DNA of 64,000 bases from Formivibrio citricus (lineage in GTDB: Bacteria; Pseudomonadota; Gammaproteobacteria; Burkholderiales; Chitinibacteraceae), in NCBI RefSeq assembly GCF_900115065.1, contig NZ_FOVE01000002.1, positions 1-64,000 on the forward strand, given 5' to 3'. Position 1 is the first letter of the stretch, and each line of letters begins with the position of its first letter. Positions 47,711 through 57,943 of this stretch are shown here, piece by piece. Under the pieces are notes generated by a model. It was not told where the DNA came from, made no database searches, and was given only the letters and a program-made list of their open reading frames with translations. The position numbers were made by a program, and so were the translations under genes.

Positions 47711-48760
47711 ATGAGCTGGCACGGTTTTGAAGAGCGTTCCATCGATTTGGCCCGTGCGGACGAGGTAGAAGCCGTGCGGGCGTTTCTGGCCCGGTTCGAT
47801 CTGTCTTTCGATGCTTCGGTCGATTACACCGTGGCGCTTTACCAAGGGCGCACCATGGTTGCGACCGGCTCGATGGCCGGCGAAGTGCTGCGCAACATTG
47901 CCGTGGCCGCCGACATGCAGGGGGAAGGGCTGACAGCGCGCGTGGTCAGTCACCTGATTCAGGAAGCAGGCGCGCGCGGCATCTTCCATCATTTCATCTA
48001 CACCAAGCCCGATGCCGCTCATCTCTTCAGCGCGCTGGGATTCAAGGAAATCGCGCGCGCGGAGCCGTATGCCGCGTTGCTTGAATCCGGTCTGGGTTCG
48101 ATTGCCGAACACTGCAAAATGCTTGCTGCGCAGGTCGCCGACTTGCCGCCCGGTCCGCGCGCCGTGTTGGTCGTCAACTGCAACCCGTTCACACTGGGAC
48201 ACCGTGCCGTGATCGAGAAAGCTGCGCGGGAGAATGCCTCGGTCGTGGTGCTGGTGGTGGAAGAAGACCGCTCGCTGTTTCCCTATGCCGACCGACTCCG
48301 GTTGGTGAAGGAAGGCGTGGCCGACTTGACCAACGTGCGGGTGCTGCCGGGCGGCAAGTACGTGATTTCCGCGGCCACCTTCCCGGCGTATTTCACGCGC
48401 GGCGAAGAAATCACCAAGGCACAGACCCGGCTCGATGCCGAAGTGTTCGGCCGGCACATTGCGCCGGCACTGGGCGCTACGCGCCGCTACGTGGGGAGTG
48501 AGCCCTATTGCGCAGTGACGGCCACCTACAACGATGCGATGCTCGCGGTGCTGCCGCGATACGGAATCGAAATGCTGGTCATGCCCCGAATCGAAGTGGA
48601 AGCCGCGCCGGTCAGCGCCTCGCGGGTGCGCGAGCTGATCCGGCAAGATGGGTGGGACGAGATCGCCAAGCTGGTTCCGGAAACGACCTACCGCTACTTG
48701 CGTGCCCCGGAAACCGCTGCAGTGATCGAGCGGATCAAAACCAGCCAATCCCGGCATTGA
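47711..48760 (+). CDS. citC: Citrate lyase ligase, copy 2
   Basis: A 349-residue paralogue of the upstream protein, nearly identical over long blocks (LPPGPRA-VVNCNPFTLGHRAVIE, SAATFPAYFTRGEEITKAQTRLDAEVFG) but divergent in the first 35 residues and in scattered positions. The domain order and the ATP-site motif CNPFTLGHRA are intact, so both copies look functional. ATG 47711 with AGAGGGG upstream is the start; the frame is open further upstream without a ribosome site. It ends the cit cluster. Confidence 0.94.
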   Translation: MSWHGFEERSIDLARADEVEAVRAFLARFDLSFDASVDYTVALYQGRTMVATGSMAGEVLRNIAVAADMQGEGLTARVVSHLIQEAGARGIFHHFIYTKPDAAHLFSALGFKEIARAEPYAALLESGLGSIAEHCKMLAAQVADLPPGPRAVLVVNCNPFTLGHRAVIEKAARENASVVVLVVEEDRSLFPYADRLRLVKEGVADLTNVRVLPGGKYVISAATFPAYFTRGEEITKAQTRLDAEVFGRHIAPALGATRRYVGSEPYCAVTATYNDAMLAVLPRYGIEMLVMPRIEVEAAPVSASRVRELIRQDGWDEIAKLVPETTYRYLRAPETAAVIERIKTSQSRH

Positions 48761-48844
48761 GCACTTTGCCGGGCAACTCCAAAGAAGGCGCCGCTGGTCG
48801 GCGTAGCTGACAATTCTCGCCAACAAATGAGTCCTCAACGAGCA

Positions 48845-48871
48845 GCAAGTTAAAGTAGAACTTTAACTTGC
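48845..48871. repeat. Perfect 12-bp palindrome after the cit operon
   Basis: GCAAGTTAAAGT, AGA, ACTTTAACTTGC. It is AT-rich and has no T-tract, so a terminator role is doubtful; a protein-binding site or mRNA-end stabiliser is possible. Confidence 0.8.
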
Positions 48872-48963
48872 ACGCCTTCCCCATTATTTATCTTGATTTA
48901 TCTTTGTGCGTAAAACCCTGACAATGCGCGCATAAGTGGTTGTATAAAAAAGGAAAATGCCTG

Positions 48964-48994
48964 ATGCCGGCGCTTGTGCCGGCATATTTTTTTC
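48964..48994 (+). terminator. Terminator before the dcw cluster
   Basis: ATGCCGGC, loop GCTTGT, GCCGGCAT, then A and a T run. It insulates the division cluster from upstream transcripts and overlaps the -35 region of the mraZ promoter. Confidence 0.9.
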
Positions 48995-49002
48995 GCTATA
49001 GT
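48974..49002 (+). promoter_or_regulatory. mraZ (dcw) promoter
   Basis: TTGTGC (48974-48979), a 17-nt spacer, then TATAGT (48997-49002). The -35 box lies in the loop and arm of the terminator hairpin; the first GTGGG box begins at 49001. Confidence 0.65.
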
Positions 49003-49040
49003 GGGGCCCAGTGGGTAAAAGTGGGTAAAAGTGGGAAATT
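49001..49040 (+). promoter_or_regulatory. MraZ operator: four GTGGG boxes at 10-bp period
   Basis: GTGGG occurs at 49001, 49011, 49021 and 49031, each followed by 5 nt (three of the four A-rich). MraZ is known to bind arrays of TGGGN repeats spaced by 5 nt in its own promoter, giving autoregulation of the dcw cluster. Confidence 0.88.
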
Positions 49041-49058
49041 CCACCTGGCGAGATGATC

Positions 49059-49496
49059 ATGTTTAGCGGTGTTTCGACTCTCAATCTGGACAGCAAAGGG
49101 CGTTTGGCGATTCCGGCCAAGCATCGCGAACTGCTGTCCGCGATGAGCGAGAGTCGCATCATGATCACGCTTAATCCGGAAGGGTGCCTGCTGATTTATC
49201 CGAAGACCGAATGGCAGCCGATCTATGAGCAACTGCGCAAGCTGTCCGGCGCGCAGGCGGCGGTGGCGCGCGTGATCGTGGGTTTCGCCGAAGAGCTGGA
49301 GCTCGATTCCGCCGGCCGCGTGCTGGTTCCGACCAAGCTGCGCGAGCGTGCCGGACTCGACAAGGAGGTCGCGCTGGTGGGCATGGGCAACAAGTTCGAG
49401 CTGTGGGATGACGCCCGCTGGAATGCCAAGGTCGATGCCGTCATGGCGATCGATCCGGTCAGCCTCGCGGATCAGATGCAAGGGATCGTCCTGTGA
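49059..49496 (+). CDS. mraZ: MraZ transcriptional regulator
   Basis: A 145-residue DNA-binding protein with two SpoVT/AbrB-like repeats ([21 protein letters not shown] and [20 protein letters not shown]). It represses the division cluster promoter. ATG 49059 fits the family start MF-G and GGCGAG upstream; an ATG two codons earlier is also in frame. It overlaps rsmH by 4 nt (GTGA). Confidence 0.96.
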   Translation: MFSGVSTLNLDSKGRLAIPAKHRELLSAMSESRIMITLNPEGCLLIYPKTEWQPIYEQLRKLSGAQAAVARVIVGFAEELELDSAGRVLVPTKLRERAGLDKEVALVGMGNKFELWDDARWNAKVDAVMAIDPVSLADQMQGIVL

Positions 49497-50425
49497 GTTT
49501 CGAACATCGCACGGTCCTGCTCGACGAGGCAGTCGAGGCGCTGGCGCTCCAGCCGTCCGGTATCTATGTCGACTGCACGTTCGGTCGCGGCGGGCATTCC
49601 CGCCTGATTCTTTCGCGGTTGGGGGCGCAAGGCCGCCTGATCGCGTTCGACAAGGATCCGCATGCGATTGCGGAGGCCGAAAAAATTTCCGATCCGCGTT
49701 TCGAGATTGTTCATTCCGGCTTCGTAGCGTTGAAGGACGCGCTGGCTGCGCGCGGCATCGGGCAAGTAGATGGCATTTTGATGGATCTGGGGGTGTCGTC
49801 CCCCCAGCTGGATGACGGGAGCCGCGGGTTCAGTTTCCGCTTCGATGCTCCGCTCGACATGCGCATGGATACCACGCGCGGGCCGACGGCGGCAGAGTGG
49901 CTGAATGCGGCAGAGGAAAAAGAAATAGCCGAGGTGGTGAGAGATTATGGGGAAGAGCGGTTTGCTAAACAGGTTGCAGCAGCGATTGTTGCGAGCAGGG
50001 GGATGGCGCCAATTGCCACTACAGGACAGCTTGCCCAGATCGTGGCAAAGGCCGTCCGCACCCGCGAGCCGGGCCAGGACCCGGCGACACGCACCTTCCA
50101 GGCTGTACGGATTTACATCAATCGCGAGCTTGAGGAACTGTCGCTGACCCTGCCGCAGGCGCTGGCCCTGCTGGCGCCGGGCGGACGGCTCTCGGTCATC
50201 GCGTTCCATTCTCTGGAAGACCGTATCGTCAAACGCTTCATGCAGGATGCTGCGACCAGTGATCGCCTGCCTTCACGGCTGCCGGTGCGTGCGTCCGAAA
50301 TCGGGCAGGCACCGCTGAAACTGCTGGGCAAGCCGATCCGGGCAGGAGCGCATGAAGTCGCGGAAAACCCGCGCGCGCGCAGCGCGATCCTGCGGGTGGC
50401 GGAGCGGACGGAGGCGGTGCTGTGA
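49493..50425 (+). CDS. rsmH: 16S rRNA m4C1402 methyltransferase RsmH
   Basis: A 310-residue SAM enzyme methylating N4 of C1402 in 16S r[27 protein letters not shown] and [13 protein letters not shown] are signatures. GTG start 49493 overlaps the mraZ stop; its own stop overlaps ftsL. Confidence 0.97.
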   Translation: MSFEHRTVLLDEAVEALALQPSGIYVDCTFGRGGHSRLILSRLGAQGRLIAFDKDPHAIAEAEKISDPRFEIVHSGFVALKDALAARGIGQVDGILMDLGVSSPQLDDGSRGFSFRFDAPLDMRMDTTRGPTAAEWLNAAEEKEIAEVVRDYGEERFAKQVAAAIVASRGMAPIATTGQLAQIVAKAVRTREPGQDPATRTFQAVRIYINRELEELSLTLPQALALLAPGGRLSVIAFHSLEDRIVKRFMQDAATSDRLPSRLPVRASEIGQAPLKLLGKPIRAGAHEVAENPRARSAILRVAERTEAVL

Positions 50426-50724
50426 CCCGCCTCAATCTCTTCCTGCTGCTGATCGCGGTTGGTTGTGCTTTGTCTGTCGTGACCAGCCAGCACAAGGCGC
50501 GCAAGTTCTATATCGAGCTGCAAAAAGAGGAAAATGAAACCAAGCGTCTGGACGTGGAATGGGGGCAACTGCAGCTGGAGCAGAGCACCTGGGCCATGCA
50601 TTCGCGGATCGAGGCCGAGGCGACGCGCCGGCTGGGAATGCAGCAGCCCGGCAATGCCCGAACGCTAGTGATTCTGCCCCACGGACAGGCTGTCGCCAAG
50701 CCGGACACCTCGGAGCGGCACTGA
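50422..50724 (+). CDS. ftsL: Cell division protein FtsL
   Basis: A 100-residue bitopic protein with a transmembrane segment at residues about 3-20 and a coiled-coil periplasmic part ([25 protein letters not shown]), which pairs with FtsB/FtsQ at the septum. GTG start overlaps rsmH by 4 nt; the stop overlaps the ftsI start. Confidence 0.92.
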   Translation: MTRLNLFLLLIAVGCALSVVTSQHKARKFYIELQKEENETKRLDVEWGQLQLEQSTWAMHSRIEAEATRRLGMQQPGNARTLVILPHGQAVAKPDTSERH

Positions 50725-52571
50725 TGGCGTTGGCTCGCAGAGTGGCTGCGGATGGCCGTCGCCAGAAGTTCGATCCTCCGGCGAAGCTGGAACGCTGGCG
50801 GACTTGGGTGGCGTTGAGTGCCCTGTTGCTGCTGTTCGGTGTCTTGTTGGGCAGAGGGCTGTACCTGCGGGTGTACAAGGAGACTTTCCTCAAGGAGCAG
50901 GGCAAGGCGCGCTATGCGCGTACGCTGAAGCTGGAAGCCAACCGGGGGACGATTACCGACCGCAATGGCGAATTGCTGGCGATTTCCACCCCGGTGCAGT
51001 CGGTCTGGGCCAGCCCGCGTTCGATCATCTTGCTGCCCCCGGGCAAAGTTCGGCCGAACGATTGGGAACCGGAAAACGAAAAGGATCCGACGCCGATCTC
51101 CGTGGCCGAGCTTGGCAAGCTGGCCAAACTGCTGGGGGTGACGCCGGAAGAGTTGGCCAAAAAACTGGGCGAATCGCGCAAGAGCGCAAAAGGCGAAGAA
51201 CAGAAGGCCGATTTTGTCTGGCTGAAGCGGCATGTCACGCCGGCAGAGGCCAAGGCCGTGAAGGAGTTGAACCTGCCTGGCGTCTACACGCAGCCGGAAT
51301 ATCGGCGTTATTACCCGGCTGGCGAAATGATGGCGCACATCGTCGGTTTTACGGATATCGACGGCAAAGGGCAGGAAGGCTTCGAGTTGACGCGAGAGGC
51401 GATGCTGGCCGGCAAGCCCGGCAGCCGCAACGTGATTCGCGATCGGCGCGGGCATATTGTCGAAGACACCACGACCATCATTCCGCCGCGTGATGGCGAG
51501 AAGGTCGAACTGTCGATTGATCGCCGCATCCAGTACATCGCCTACCGCGAACTGAAAAGCGTCGTTGAATCGACCAAGGCCATCGGCGGTGGCGTGGTGG
51601 TGCTGGATGCGCGGACCGGAGAAGTGCTGGCTTTGGCCAATGCGCCTTCCTACAACCCGAACAGTCGTGCCGTGATCGATCCGGCCAGAAAACGCAACCG
51701 TGCCTTGACGGACGTTTACGAACCGGGCTCGACGATGAAGCCGTTCACGATCGCCGCTGCGATGGAGGCCGGAAAAATCAGGCCATCCACGGTGCTGCCC
51801 ACCGGAAAAAGCCTGTCGATCGGGCCGAACACGATTCACGATGATCACGCATCGGGTGCCATGTCGGTCGAGCAGATCATCCAGAAGTCCTCCAACATCG
51901 GCTCGGCCAAGATCGCGCTGATGCTGGAGAGGGAATACCACTGGGCTTACCTGCGCAATCTGGGATTCGGCGAGCCGCCGCGCACGGGTTTCCCGGGCGA
52001 GGTCGCCGGCCGGGTGCGGCCTTGGAAGAACTGGGTACCTATCGATCAAGCCACGATGGCTTATGGTCATGGCATCTCGGTCAGCCTGATGCAGATGGCG
52101 CGCGCTTACCAACTGTTCGCCACGGACGGTGAAATCAGGCCGGTGACTTTTACCCGGCTGGTCGCTCCGTTGCCCGGCAAGCGGGTGGTCAAGCCGGAGA
52201 CTGCACTGGCTGTACGCAAGATGCTGGAAATGGTAACCCAGCCTGGCGGTACTGCAACCCGCGCCCAGGTAGTGGGCTATCGCGTAGCGGGCAAGACTGG
52301 AACGGCTACCAAACTGGAGAACGGTGTTTACGTCAAGAAATACGTGGCCTCGTTCGTCGGGTTCGCGCCCGTATCCGATCCGCGCCTGATCGTCGCAGTG
52401 ATGATCGACGAGCCGCAAGGCGGTTATTACGGTGGGCTGGTTGCTGCGCCGGTATTCAGCAATGTCGTGGCAGGGAGCCTGCGCATGCTCGGGGTATCGC
52501 CGGACGCGCCGACGGGCAACACGATCGGGCCGGCAGGTCATGCCGAAGAAGACGTCAAGGAGGAAACATGA
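50724..52571 (+). CDS. ftsI: FtsI (PBP3) septal transpeptidase
   Basis: A 615-residue class B penicillin-binding protein cross-linking septal peptidoglycan. It has a single transmembrane anchor near residues 28-48, a dimerisation domain and the transpeptidase domain. The catalytic Ser lies in YEPGSTMKP near residue 336, with SSN in QKSSNIG and KTGTA. The start at 50724 overlaps the ftsL stop (TGATG). Confidence 0.97.
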   Translation: MALARRVAADGRRQKFDPPAKLERWRTWVALSALLLLFGVLLGRGLYLRVYKETFLKEQGKARYARTLKLEANRGTITDRNGELLAISTPVQSVWASPRSIILLPPGKVRPNDWEPENEKDPTPISVAELGKLAKLLGVTPEELAKKLGESRKSAKGEEQKADFVWLKRHVTPAEAKAVKELNLPGVYTQPEYRRYYPAGEMMAHIVGFTDIDGKGQEGFELTREAMLAGKPGSRNVIRDRRGHIVEDTTTIIPPRDGEKVELSIDRRIQYIAYRELKSVVESTKAIGGGVVVLDARTGEVLALANAPSYNPNSRAVIDPARKRNRALTDVYEPGSTMKPFTIAAAMEAGKIRPSTVLPTGKSLSIGPNTIHDDHASGAMSVEQIIQKSSNIGSAKIALMLEREYHWAYLRNLGFGEPPRTGFPGEVAGRVRPWKNWVPIDQATMAYGHGISVSLMQMARAYQLFATDGEIRPVTFTRLVAPLPGKRVVKPETALAVRKMLEMVTQPGGTATRAQVVGYRVAGKTGTATKLENGVYVKKYVASFVGFAPVSDPRLIVAVMIDEPQGGYYGGLVAAPVFSNVVAGSLRMLGVSPDAPTGNTIGPAGHAEEDVKEET

Positions 52572-54067
52572 AGCCTGCGAGCTGGCTGTTGCCTGCGCCC
52601 GATTGGGTAGCGATCGATTCGCTGGCCGCAGGGCGCCGCATCGTTTCCGATAGCCGCCAAATTCAGGCGGGCGATGTTTTTCTGGCTTTCCGCGGCGAGT
52701 ATGCCGATGGCCGCAAATATATTCCCGAAGCCATCGCGGCAGGTGCAGCGGGCGTGATCTGGGAGGCGGAAGGATTCTGCTGGGACGACGCCTGGCCTGT
52801 TTCCAATGTGGGCGTGCCGCAACTGCGCGAGCTTGCCGGTATCGTTGTTGCGCATCTGCTGGGCAATCCTTCGGCGGTGTTGTGGGTCGCCGGCGTGACC
52901 GGTACCAACGGCAAGACATCGATCGCCAACTGGCTGGCGCAGGCATTTACGCAGGCCGGAGGCAAGGGCGGCGTGCTCGGCACGGTGGGCAACGGCTTCC
53001 CCGGTGAACTGGAAGCATCGACGCATACCACGCTCGATCCGGTTGGCGTACAGAACTGGATGCGCCGCCTGCTTGATCAGGGCGCAACGCACGTCGCGAT
53101 GGAGCTTTCTTCGCACGGTCTTGACCAGGCGCGCGCGCACGGCGTAGCGGTGGATTGCGCGGTGTTCACCAACCTGACGCGCGACCATCTCGATTACCAC
53201 GGCGACATGGACGAATACGGCGCGGCCAAGGCCAGACTGTTCGAGTGGGAAGGTCTGAAAAGCGCTGTCATCAACCAGGACGACACGTTCGGCCGCAAGC
53301 TACTTGGGCTGACCCGCGCCGAAACGGTTTATACCTATGGCCTCGAAGATGGGGATATCCGCCCCTTGAAGCTCGATGTTTCGCTCGATGGCATCCACAT
53401 GCGGGTCGCAACGCCGCTGGGCGAAACGCAGATCGCATCCCCGCTGATCGGGCGTTTCAACGCCAGCAATCTGCTGGCTTGTCTGGGCGTGCTGCTTGCT
53501 GCCGGAATTGCCCTTGAAACGGCCGCGAAGGCGCTGGGCAAGATCGAGCCGGCTCCGGGGCGGATGCAGCGACTGGGCGGTGGCGCACAGCCGCTGATCG
53601 TTGTGGATTACGCCCATACGCCGGATGCACTGGAAAAAGCGTTGTCGACGTTGCGCGAATCGATGTCCGGTCCGGGGCGTCTGATTTGCGTGTTCGGCTG
53701 CGGGGGAAACCGCGACCGCGGCAAGCGCGCCCTGATGGGGGAAATCGCCTGCCGGCTTGCCGACAGCGTGATCATCACCAGCGACAATCCGCGCGATGAA
53801 GTCCCGCAGGCCATCATTGACGACATCGTGGCAGGCGTGTCCGGTGTGCCGGGAACCGGCAAGGACCACTATGCGATCGAATCGGACAGGGCGCATGCCA
53901 TTGTCGATGCGGTGGAGTTGGCTCGGCCGGGTGATGTGGTGCTGATCGCCGGCAAGGGACATGAAAACTATCAGGAAATCAGGGGCGAGCGGCATGCCTT
54001 CGACGACGTCGAGCAGGCAGGTCTGGCCCTGGCAGGAAAATTAAGCCGCTCCCTCATGGGGCGGTAA
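52568..54067 (+). CDS. murE: UDP-MurNAc-tripeptide ligase MurE
   Basis: A 499-residue Mur ligase adding the third residue of the peptide stem. ATP site GVTGTNGKTS, and DNPRDE in the C-terminal domain. The DNPR motif is the known mark of meso-diaminopimelate specificity. Overlaps ftsI by 4 nt. Confidence 0.97.
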   Translation: MKPASWLLPAPDWVAIDSLAAGRRIVSDSRQIQAGDVFLAFRGEYADGRKYIPEAIAAGAAGVIWEAEGFCWDDAWPVSNVGVPQLRELAGIVVAHLLGNPSAVLWVAGVTGTNGKTSIANWLAQAFTQAGGKGGVLGTVGNGFPGELEASTHTTLDPVGVQNWMRRLLDQGATHVAMELSSHGLDQARAHGVAVDCAVFTNLTRDHLDYHGDMDEYGAAKARLFEWEGLKSAVINQDDTFGRKLLGLTRAETVYTYGLEDGDIRPLKLDVSLDGIHMRVATPLGETQIASPLIGRFNASNLLACLGVLLAAGIALETAAKALGKIEPAPGRMQRLGGGAQPLIVVDYAHTPDALEKALSTLRESMSGPGRLICVFGCGGNRDRGKRALMGEIACRLADSVIITSDNPRDEVPQAIIDDIVAGVSGVPGTGKDHYAIESDRAHAIVDAVELARPGDVVLIAGKGHENYQEIRGERHAFDDVEQAGLALAGKLSRSLMGR

Positions 54068-54094
54068 CCGTTCAGAACCAGGACAGAGAAGGCG

Positions 54095-55441
54095 ATGATG
54101 TTGAGTTTGCGTGATGCAGCAATGGCGATGAAGGGTGAGCTGGCCGGCGACGGCAGCCGCACGGTCGCGCGCGTCACGACCGACAGCCGCGACGTGCAGC
54201 CGGGCGACCTGTTCTTCGCGCTCAAGGGTGAGCACTTCGACGGCCATGCTTTCGTCGAACAAGCCTTGAAGGATGGCGCGGTCGCCGCCGTGGTCAGCGA
54301 ACCCGGTCCCGGCGCGCGCATCGTGGTCCAGGATACGCTGCAGGCCTTGGGCGAACTGGCCGCGTCCTGGCGCCAGCGCTTTGCCAATGTGCGCGTGATC
54401 GGCGTGACCGGCAGCAACGGCAAGACCACGGCCAAGGAAATGATCGCCGCGATTCTGGCCACGCATGCCGGTGCCGAATGCGTGCACGCCACGCGCGGCA
54501 ACCTCAACAATCACATCGGCCTGCCGCTGACCCTGCTGGGGATGCGCGAGGGCTGCCGTTTTGTGGTCGCGGAAATGGGCATGAACCATTTCGGCGAGAT
54601 TGCCTACCTGACCCGCATTGCCCGGCCGGACGTGGCGCTGATCACCAACGCGGGCCAGGCGCATCTGGAAATGCTCGGCTCGGTCGAGGGCGTGGCGCGC
54701 GCCAAGGGCGAGATCTACGAAGGGCTCGCGGAGCAAGGATGCGCCGTGATCAATGCCGACGACGCCCAATCGCCGTTGTGGAAACAACTGGCCGGCAACC
54801 ATCGCCAGATCGCGTTCGGTCTGCAGTCTGCCGAAGTCGGCGCACGCGAGCTTGACGCTGGCGAGGAAGGAACCCGTTTCGTACTCACAACGCCGGCAGG
54901 CGAGGCATCGGTCGCGCTGCCGGTTCCCGGCGTGCACAACGTGCGCAACGCGCTCGCTGCCGCCGCCGTGGCGCAAGCGCTGAACGTGCCGCTCGCAACC
55001 ATCGCCCAAGCGCTGACCGGCTACCGTGGCGTCAAGGGGCGACTGGAAGCCAAGCGGGCTTTCAACGGTGCGCGGCTCGTCGACGATACCTACAACGCCA
55101 ACCCGGATTCGATGAAAGCGGCGGCGGACGTGCTGTCCACTGCCAACGGCAAGAAAATCCTGGTGCTGGGCGACATGGGCGAAGTCGGCGCCGATGCGCC
55201 GCAGCGTCATGCCGAGATCGGTGCGTATGCCAGAGAGAAAGGTATCGACGCGCTGTATGCCGTGGGCAAGCACATGGCCGAAGCCGTGCGGACCTTCGGC
55301 GCAGGCCGGCATTTCGCAACGCACGAGGCGCTGGCCGCAGCATTGCGCGCCGAATTGCCGGCCAATGCCGTGGTGCTGGTTAAAGGATCGCGTTTCATGC
55401 AGATGGAACGCGTGGTCAAGCTTTTGCAGGAGAACAACTAA
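54095..55441 (+). CDS. murF: UDP-MurNAc-pentapeptide ligase MurF
   Basis: A 448-residue Mur ligase adding D-Ala-D-Ala. ATP site GVTGSNGKTT; N-terminal domain TTDSRDVQPGDLFFALKGE; C-terminal VDDTYNANPDSM. It starts 27 nt after murE and ends directly at the mraY start. Confidence 0.97.
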   Translation: MMLSLRDAAMAMKGELAGDGSRTVARVTTDSRDVQPGDLFFALKGEHFDGHAFVEQALKDGAVAAVVSEPGPGARIVVQDTLQALGELAASWRQRFANVRVIGVTGSNGKTTAKEMIAAILATHAGAECVHATRGNLNNHIGLPLTLLGMREGCRFVVAEMGMNHFGEIAYLTRIARPDVALITNAGQAHLEMLGSVEGVARAKGEIYEGLAEQGCAVINADDAQSPLWKQLAGNHRQIAFGLQSAEVGARELDAGEEGTRFVLTTPAGEASVALPVPGVHNVRNALAAAAVAQALNVPLATIAQALTGYRGVKGRLEAKRAFNGARLVDDTYNANPDSMKAAADVLSTANGKKILVLGDMGEVGADAPQRHAEIGAYAREKGIDALYAVGKHMAEAVRTFGAGRHFATHEALAAALRAELPANAVVLVKGSRFMQMERVVKLLQENN

Positions 55442-56527
55442 GTGTTGCTGTTTCTGACCCAGTGGCTGGGTGAATCGGTCCGAGCCTTCTACGTCTTCAA
55501 CTACCTCTCCCTGCGGGCGGTGTTGGCGACTATCACTGCGCTTTCCATTTCCTGGATGCTCGGCCCGTGGGTGATCAACAAGCTGACCGAACTCAAGGTC
55601 GGCCAGGCGGTGCGCAGCGACGGGCCGCAGACTCACCTCGTCAAGGCCGGGACGCCGACCATGGGCGGTACGCTGATTCTCTTGTCCATCGGCCTGACCA
55701 CGCTGCTCTGGGGCGATCTGCGCAACAAATATATCTGGATCACGTTGATCGTCACACTGGCGACCGGTGTGATCGGCTTCGTCGATGACTACAAGAAAGT
55801 GGCGCTCAAGGATCCGAAAGGGCTGTCGGCCAAGTCCAAGATGTTCTGGCAATCGTTGATTGCGATTACTGCCGGCGTCGTTCTGGTCAACTTCGCCAAG
55901 GATCCGGCCCAGACCGGCTTCATCATCCCGTTCTACAAACAGATCCTCTATCCGTTCGGCGCGATCGGTTTCTGCGTGCTGACTTACCTCGTGATCGTGG
56001 GTACTTCCAATGCCGTGAACCTGACCGATGGGCTCGACGGCCTGGCAATCATGCCGACCGTGCTGATTTCGGCCGGCTTCTGCATCTTTGCCTACGTTGC
56101 CGGTAACGTGGTGTTTTCCCGTTACCTTGGTGTGCCCTATGTGCCGGGCGCCGGGGAACTCGTGGTGTTCTGCGCGGCGATGGCTGGTGCGGGGCTTGGT
56201 TTCCTCTGGTTCAACGCCTATCCGGCCGAAGTGTTCATGGGTGACGTCGGCGCGCTGGCGCTGGGCGCGGGGCTCGGCACCGTCGCGGTGATCGTGCGCC
56301 AGGAAATCGTGCTCTTTATCATGGGTGGTGTGTTCGTGGTCGAAGCGCTCTCGGTGATGATCCAGGTGGCGAGCTTCAAGCTCACCGGCAAGCGGGTGTT
56401 CAGGATGGCGCCGCTGCACCACCACTACGAACTCAAGGGCTGGAAGGAAACGCAGGTCGTGGTCCGTTTCTGGATCATCACCATGCTGCTGGTGCTGGCC
56501 GGTTTGGCCACGCTGAAACTGCGGTAA
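55442..56527 (+). CDS. mraY: MraY phospho-MurNAc-pentapeptide transferase
   Basis: A 361-residue polytopic membrane enzyme linking the MurNAc-pentapeptide to undecaprenyl phosphate (lipid I). [11 protein letters not shown], the Asp-rich [18 protein letters not shown] and the C-terminal [12 protein letters not shown] are conserved. GTG 55442 immediately follows the murF stop. Confidence 0.97.
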   Translation: MLLFLTQWLGESVRAFYVFNYLSLRAVLATITALSISWMLGPWVINKLTELKVGQAVRSDGPQTHLVKAGTPTMGGTLILLSIGLTTLLWGDLRNKYIWITLIVTLATGVIGFVDDYKKVALKDPKGLSAKSKMFWQSLIAITAGVVLVNFAKDPAQTGFIIPFYKQILYPFGAIGFCVLTYLVIVGTSNAVNLTDGLDGLAIMPTVLISAGFCIFAYVAGNVVFSRYLGVPYVPGAGELVVFCAAMAGAGLGFLWFNAYPAEVFMGDVGALALGAGLGTVAVIVRQEIVLFIMGGVFVVEALSVMIQVASFKLTGKRVFRMAPLHHHYELKGWKETQVVVRFWIITMLLVLAGLATLKLR

Positions 56528-56536
56528 GAAAAGAAA

Positions 56537-57943
56537 ATGGAACTCAAGGGCAAACACTGCATCGTTGTCGGGCTGGGCGATACCGGCTTTTCCGCCGCCA
56601 AGTGGTTGGCGCGGCAGGGTGCGCGCGTCACCGTCGCCGACAGCCGCGCCACGCCGCCGAACCTCGATGCCATCAGGGAAGCGCTGCCGCAGACCGAACT
56701 GCGGCTGGGCGCTTTCGGCGCGGCGACCTTCGCCGACGCCGACTTGCTTGTCGTCAGCCCGGGAGTGGCGCTGGCAACTCCGGAAATCGCCGCCGCTATC
56801 GCGCGCGGCGTTCCGGCGGTAGGCGATGTGGAGCTGTTTGCACAAGCGATTGTGGGCAAGGGCAGCAAGGTTGTCGCCATCACGGGTGCCAACGGCAAAT
56901 CCACTGTCACCAGCATGGTCGGCGCGATGTGCGCTACGGCCGGGCTGAAGACCGAAGTTGCCGGCAATATTGGATTACCTGTTCTCGATGCCCTGTCCAA
57001 CTGGCAAGACAAGGGCGAATGGCCGGATGTCTGGGTCCTGGAATTGTCGAGCTTCCAGCTCGAAACCACGACCAGCCTCTCGCCGGATTCCGCCGCCGTG
57101 CTCAACGTGACCGAGGACCACCTCGACCGCTATGACGGCAGCATGGAGAAATACGCCGCCGCCAAGGCGCGCATCTTCGCCGGCAATGGCGTGCAGGTGC
57201 TCAATCGCGAGGATGCCTGGTGCCGCGGCATGGCCTTGCCGGAGCGCAATGTCGCCTGGTTCGGCACCGATGCGCCGCGCAGCGAAACCGAGTACGGGCT
57301 GGTGGCCGAGGGCGGCGATTTCAGCCTGAATGCGGGCAATTTGAAAATCATGAAGGCCGGCGAACTGCCGCTGGCCGGCCTGCACAACGCGGCGAACGCA
57401 CTGGCCGCGCTGGCGCTGTGCCGCGCGATTGACCTGCCGTTGCCGCCGCTCGTGGCTGCGCTCAAGGCATTCAAGGGCCTGCCGCACCGCGTCGAGTTTG
57501 TCGCCGAAGTGAACGGCGTGCGCTACTACGACGACTCGAAAGGCACCAACGTCGGCGCGACCGAGGCTGCGCTGAGGGGCATGACCCGCCCCGTGGTCCT
57601 GATCGCGGGCGGCGACGGCAAGGGGCAGGATTTCGCCCCGCTCAAGACTGCTTGCGAGCGCATTTGCCGCGCCGTGCTGCTGATCGGCCGCGATGCGCCG
57701 CAGATCGCAGAAACGCTTAATGAAGCCACATCCGCTTTCTTGCCCGAAGGCGACGAGGAAGAAAATTTCCTGCCGGTGCTGCAGGTGCCGACGCTGGAAA
57801 TGGCCGTGATGATGGCCGCGAATTTTGCCGAGCCGGGCGATGTGGTGCTGCTTTCACCGGCTTGCGCAAGCTGGGACATGTTCCGCAATTACGCCCACCG
57901 GGCAGAAGTATTCATCGATAGCGTGAGGTCGCTGAAGCCATGA
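56537..57943 (+). CDS. murD: UDP-MurNAc-alanine D-glutamate ligase MurD
   Basis: A 468-residue Mur ligase. ATP site [21 protein letters not shown] and [17 protein letters not shown] are MurD hallmarks. It follows mraY by 9 nt and overlaps ftsW by 4 nt. Confidence 0.97.
   Translation: MELKGKHCIVVGLGDTGFSAAKWLARQGARVTVADSRATPPNLDAIREALPQTELRLGAFGAATFADADLLVVSPGVALATPEIAAAIARGVPAVGDVELFAQAIVGKGSKVVAITGANGKSTVTSMVGAMCATAGLKTEVAGNIGLPVLDALSNWQDKGEWPDVWVLELSSFQLETTTSLSPDSAAVLNVTEDHLDRYDGSMEKYAAAKARIFAGNGVQVLNREDAWCRGMALPERNVAWFGTDAPRSETEYGLVAEGGDFSLNAGNLKIMKAGELPLAGLHNAANALAALALCRAIDLPLPPLVAALKAFKGLPHRVEFVAEVNGVRYYDDSKGTNVGATEAALRGMTRPVVLIAGGDGKGQDFAPLKTACERICRAVLLIGRDAPQIAETLNEATSAFLPEGDEEENFLPVLQVPTLEMAVMMAANFAEPGDVVLLSPACASWDMFRNYAHRAEVFIDSVRSLKP

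Noticed and set aside
54041..56845. 934-codon antisense frame across murF and mraY
   Set aside because: A GC-rich codon shadow opposite strongly conserved genes, with no plausible protein features.
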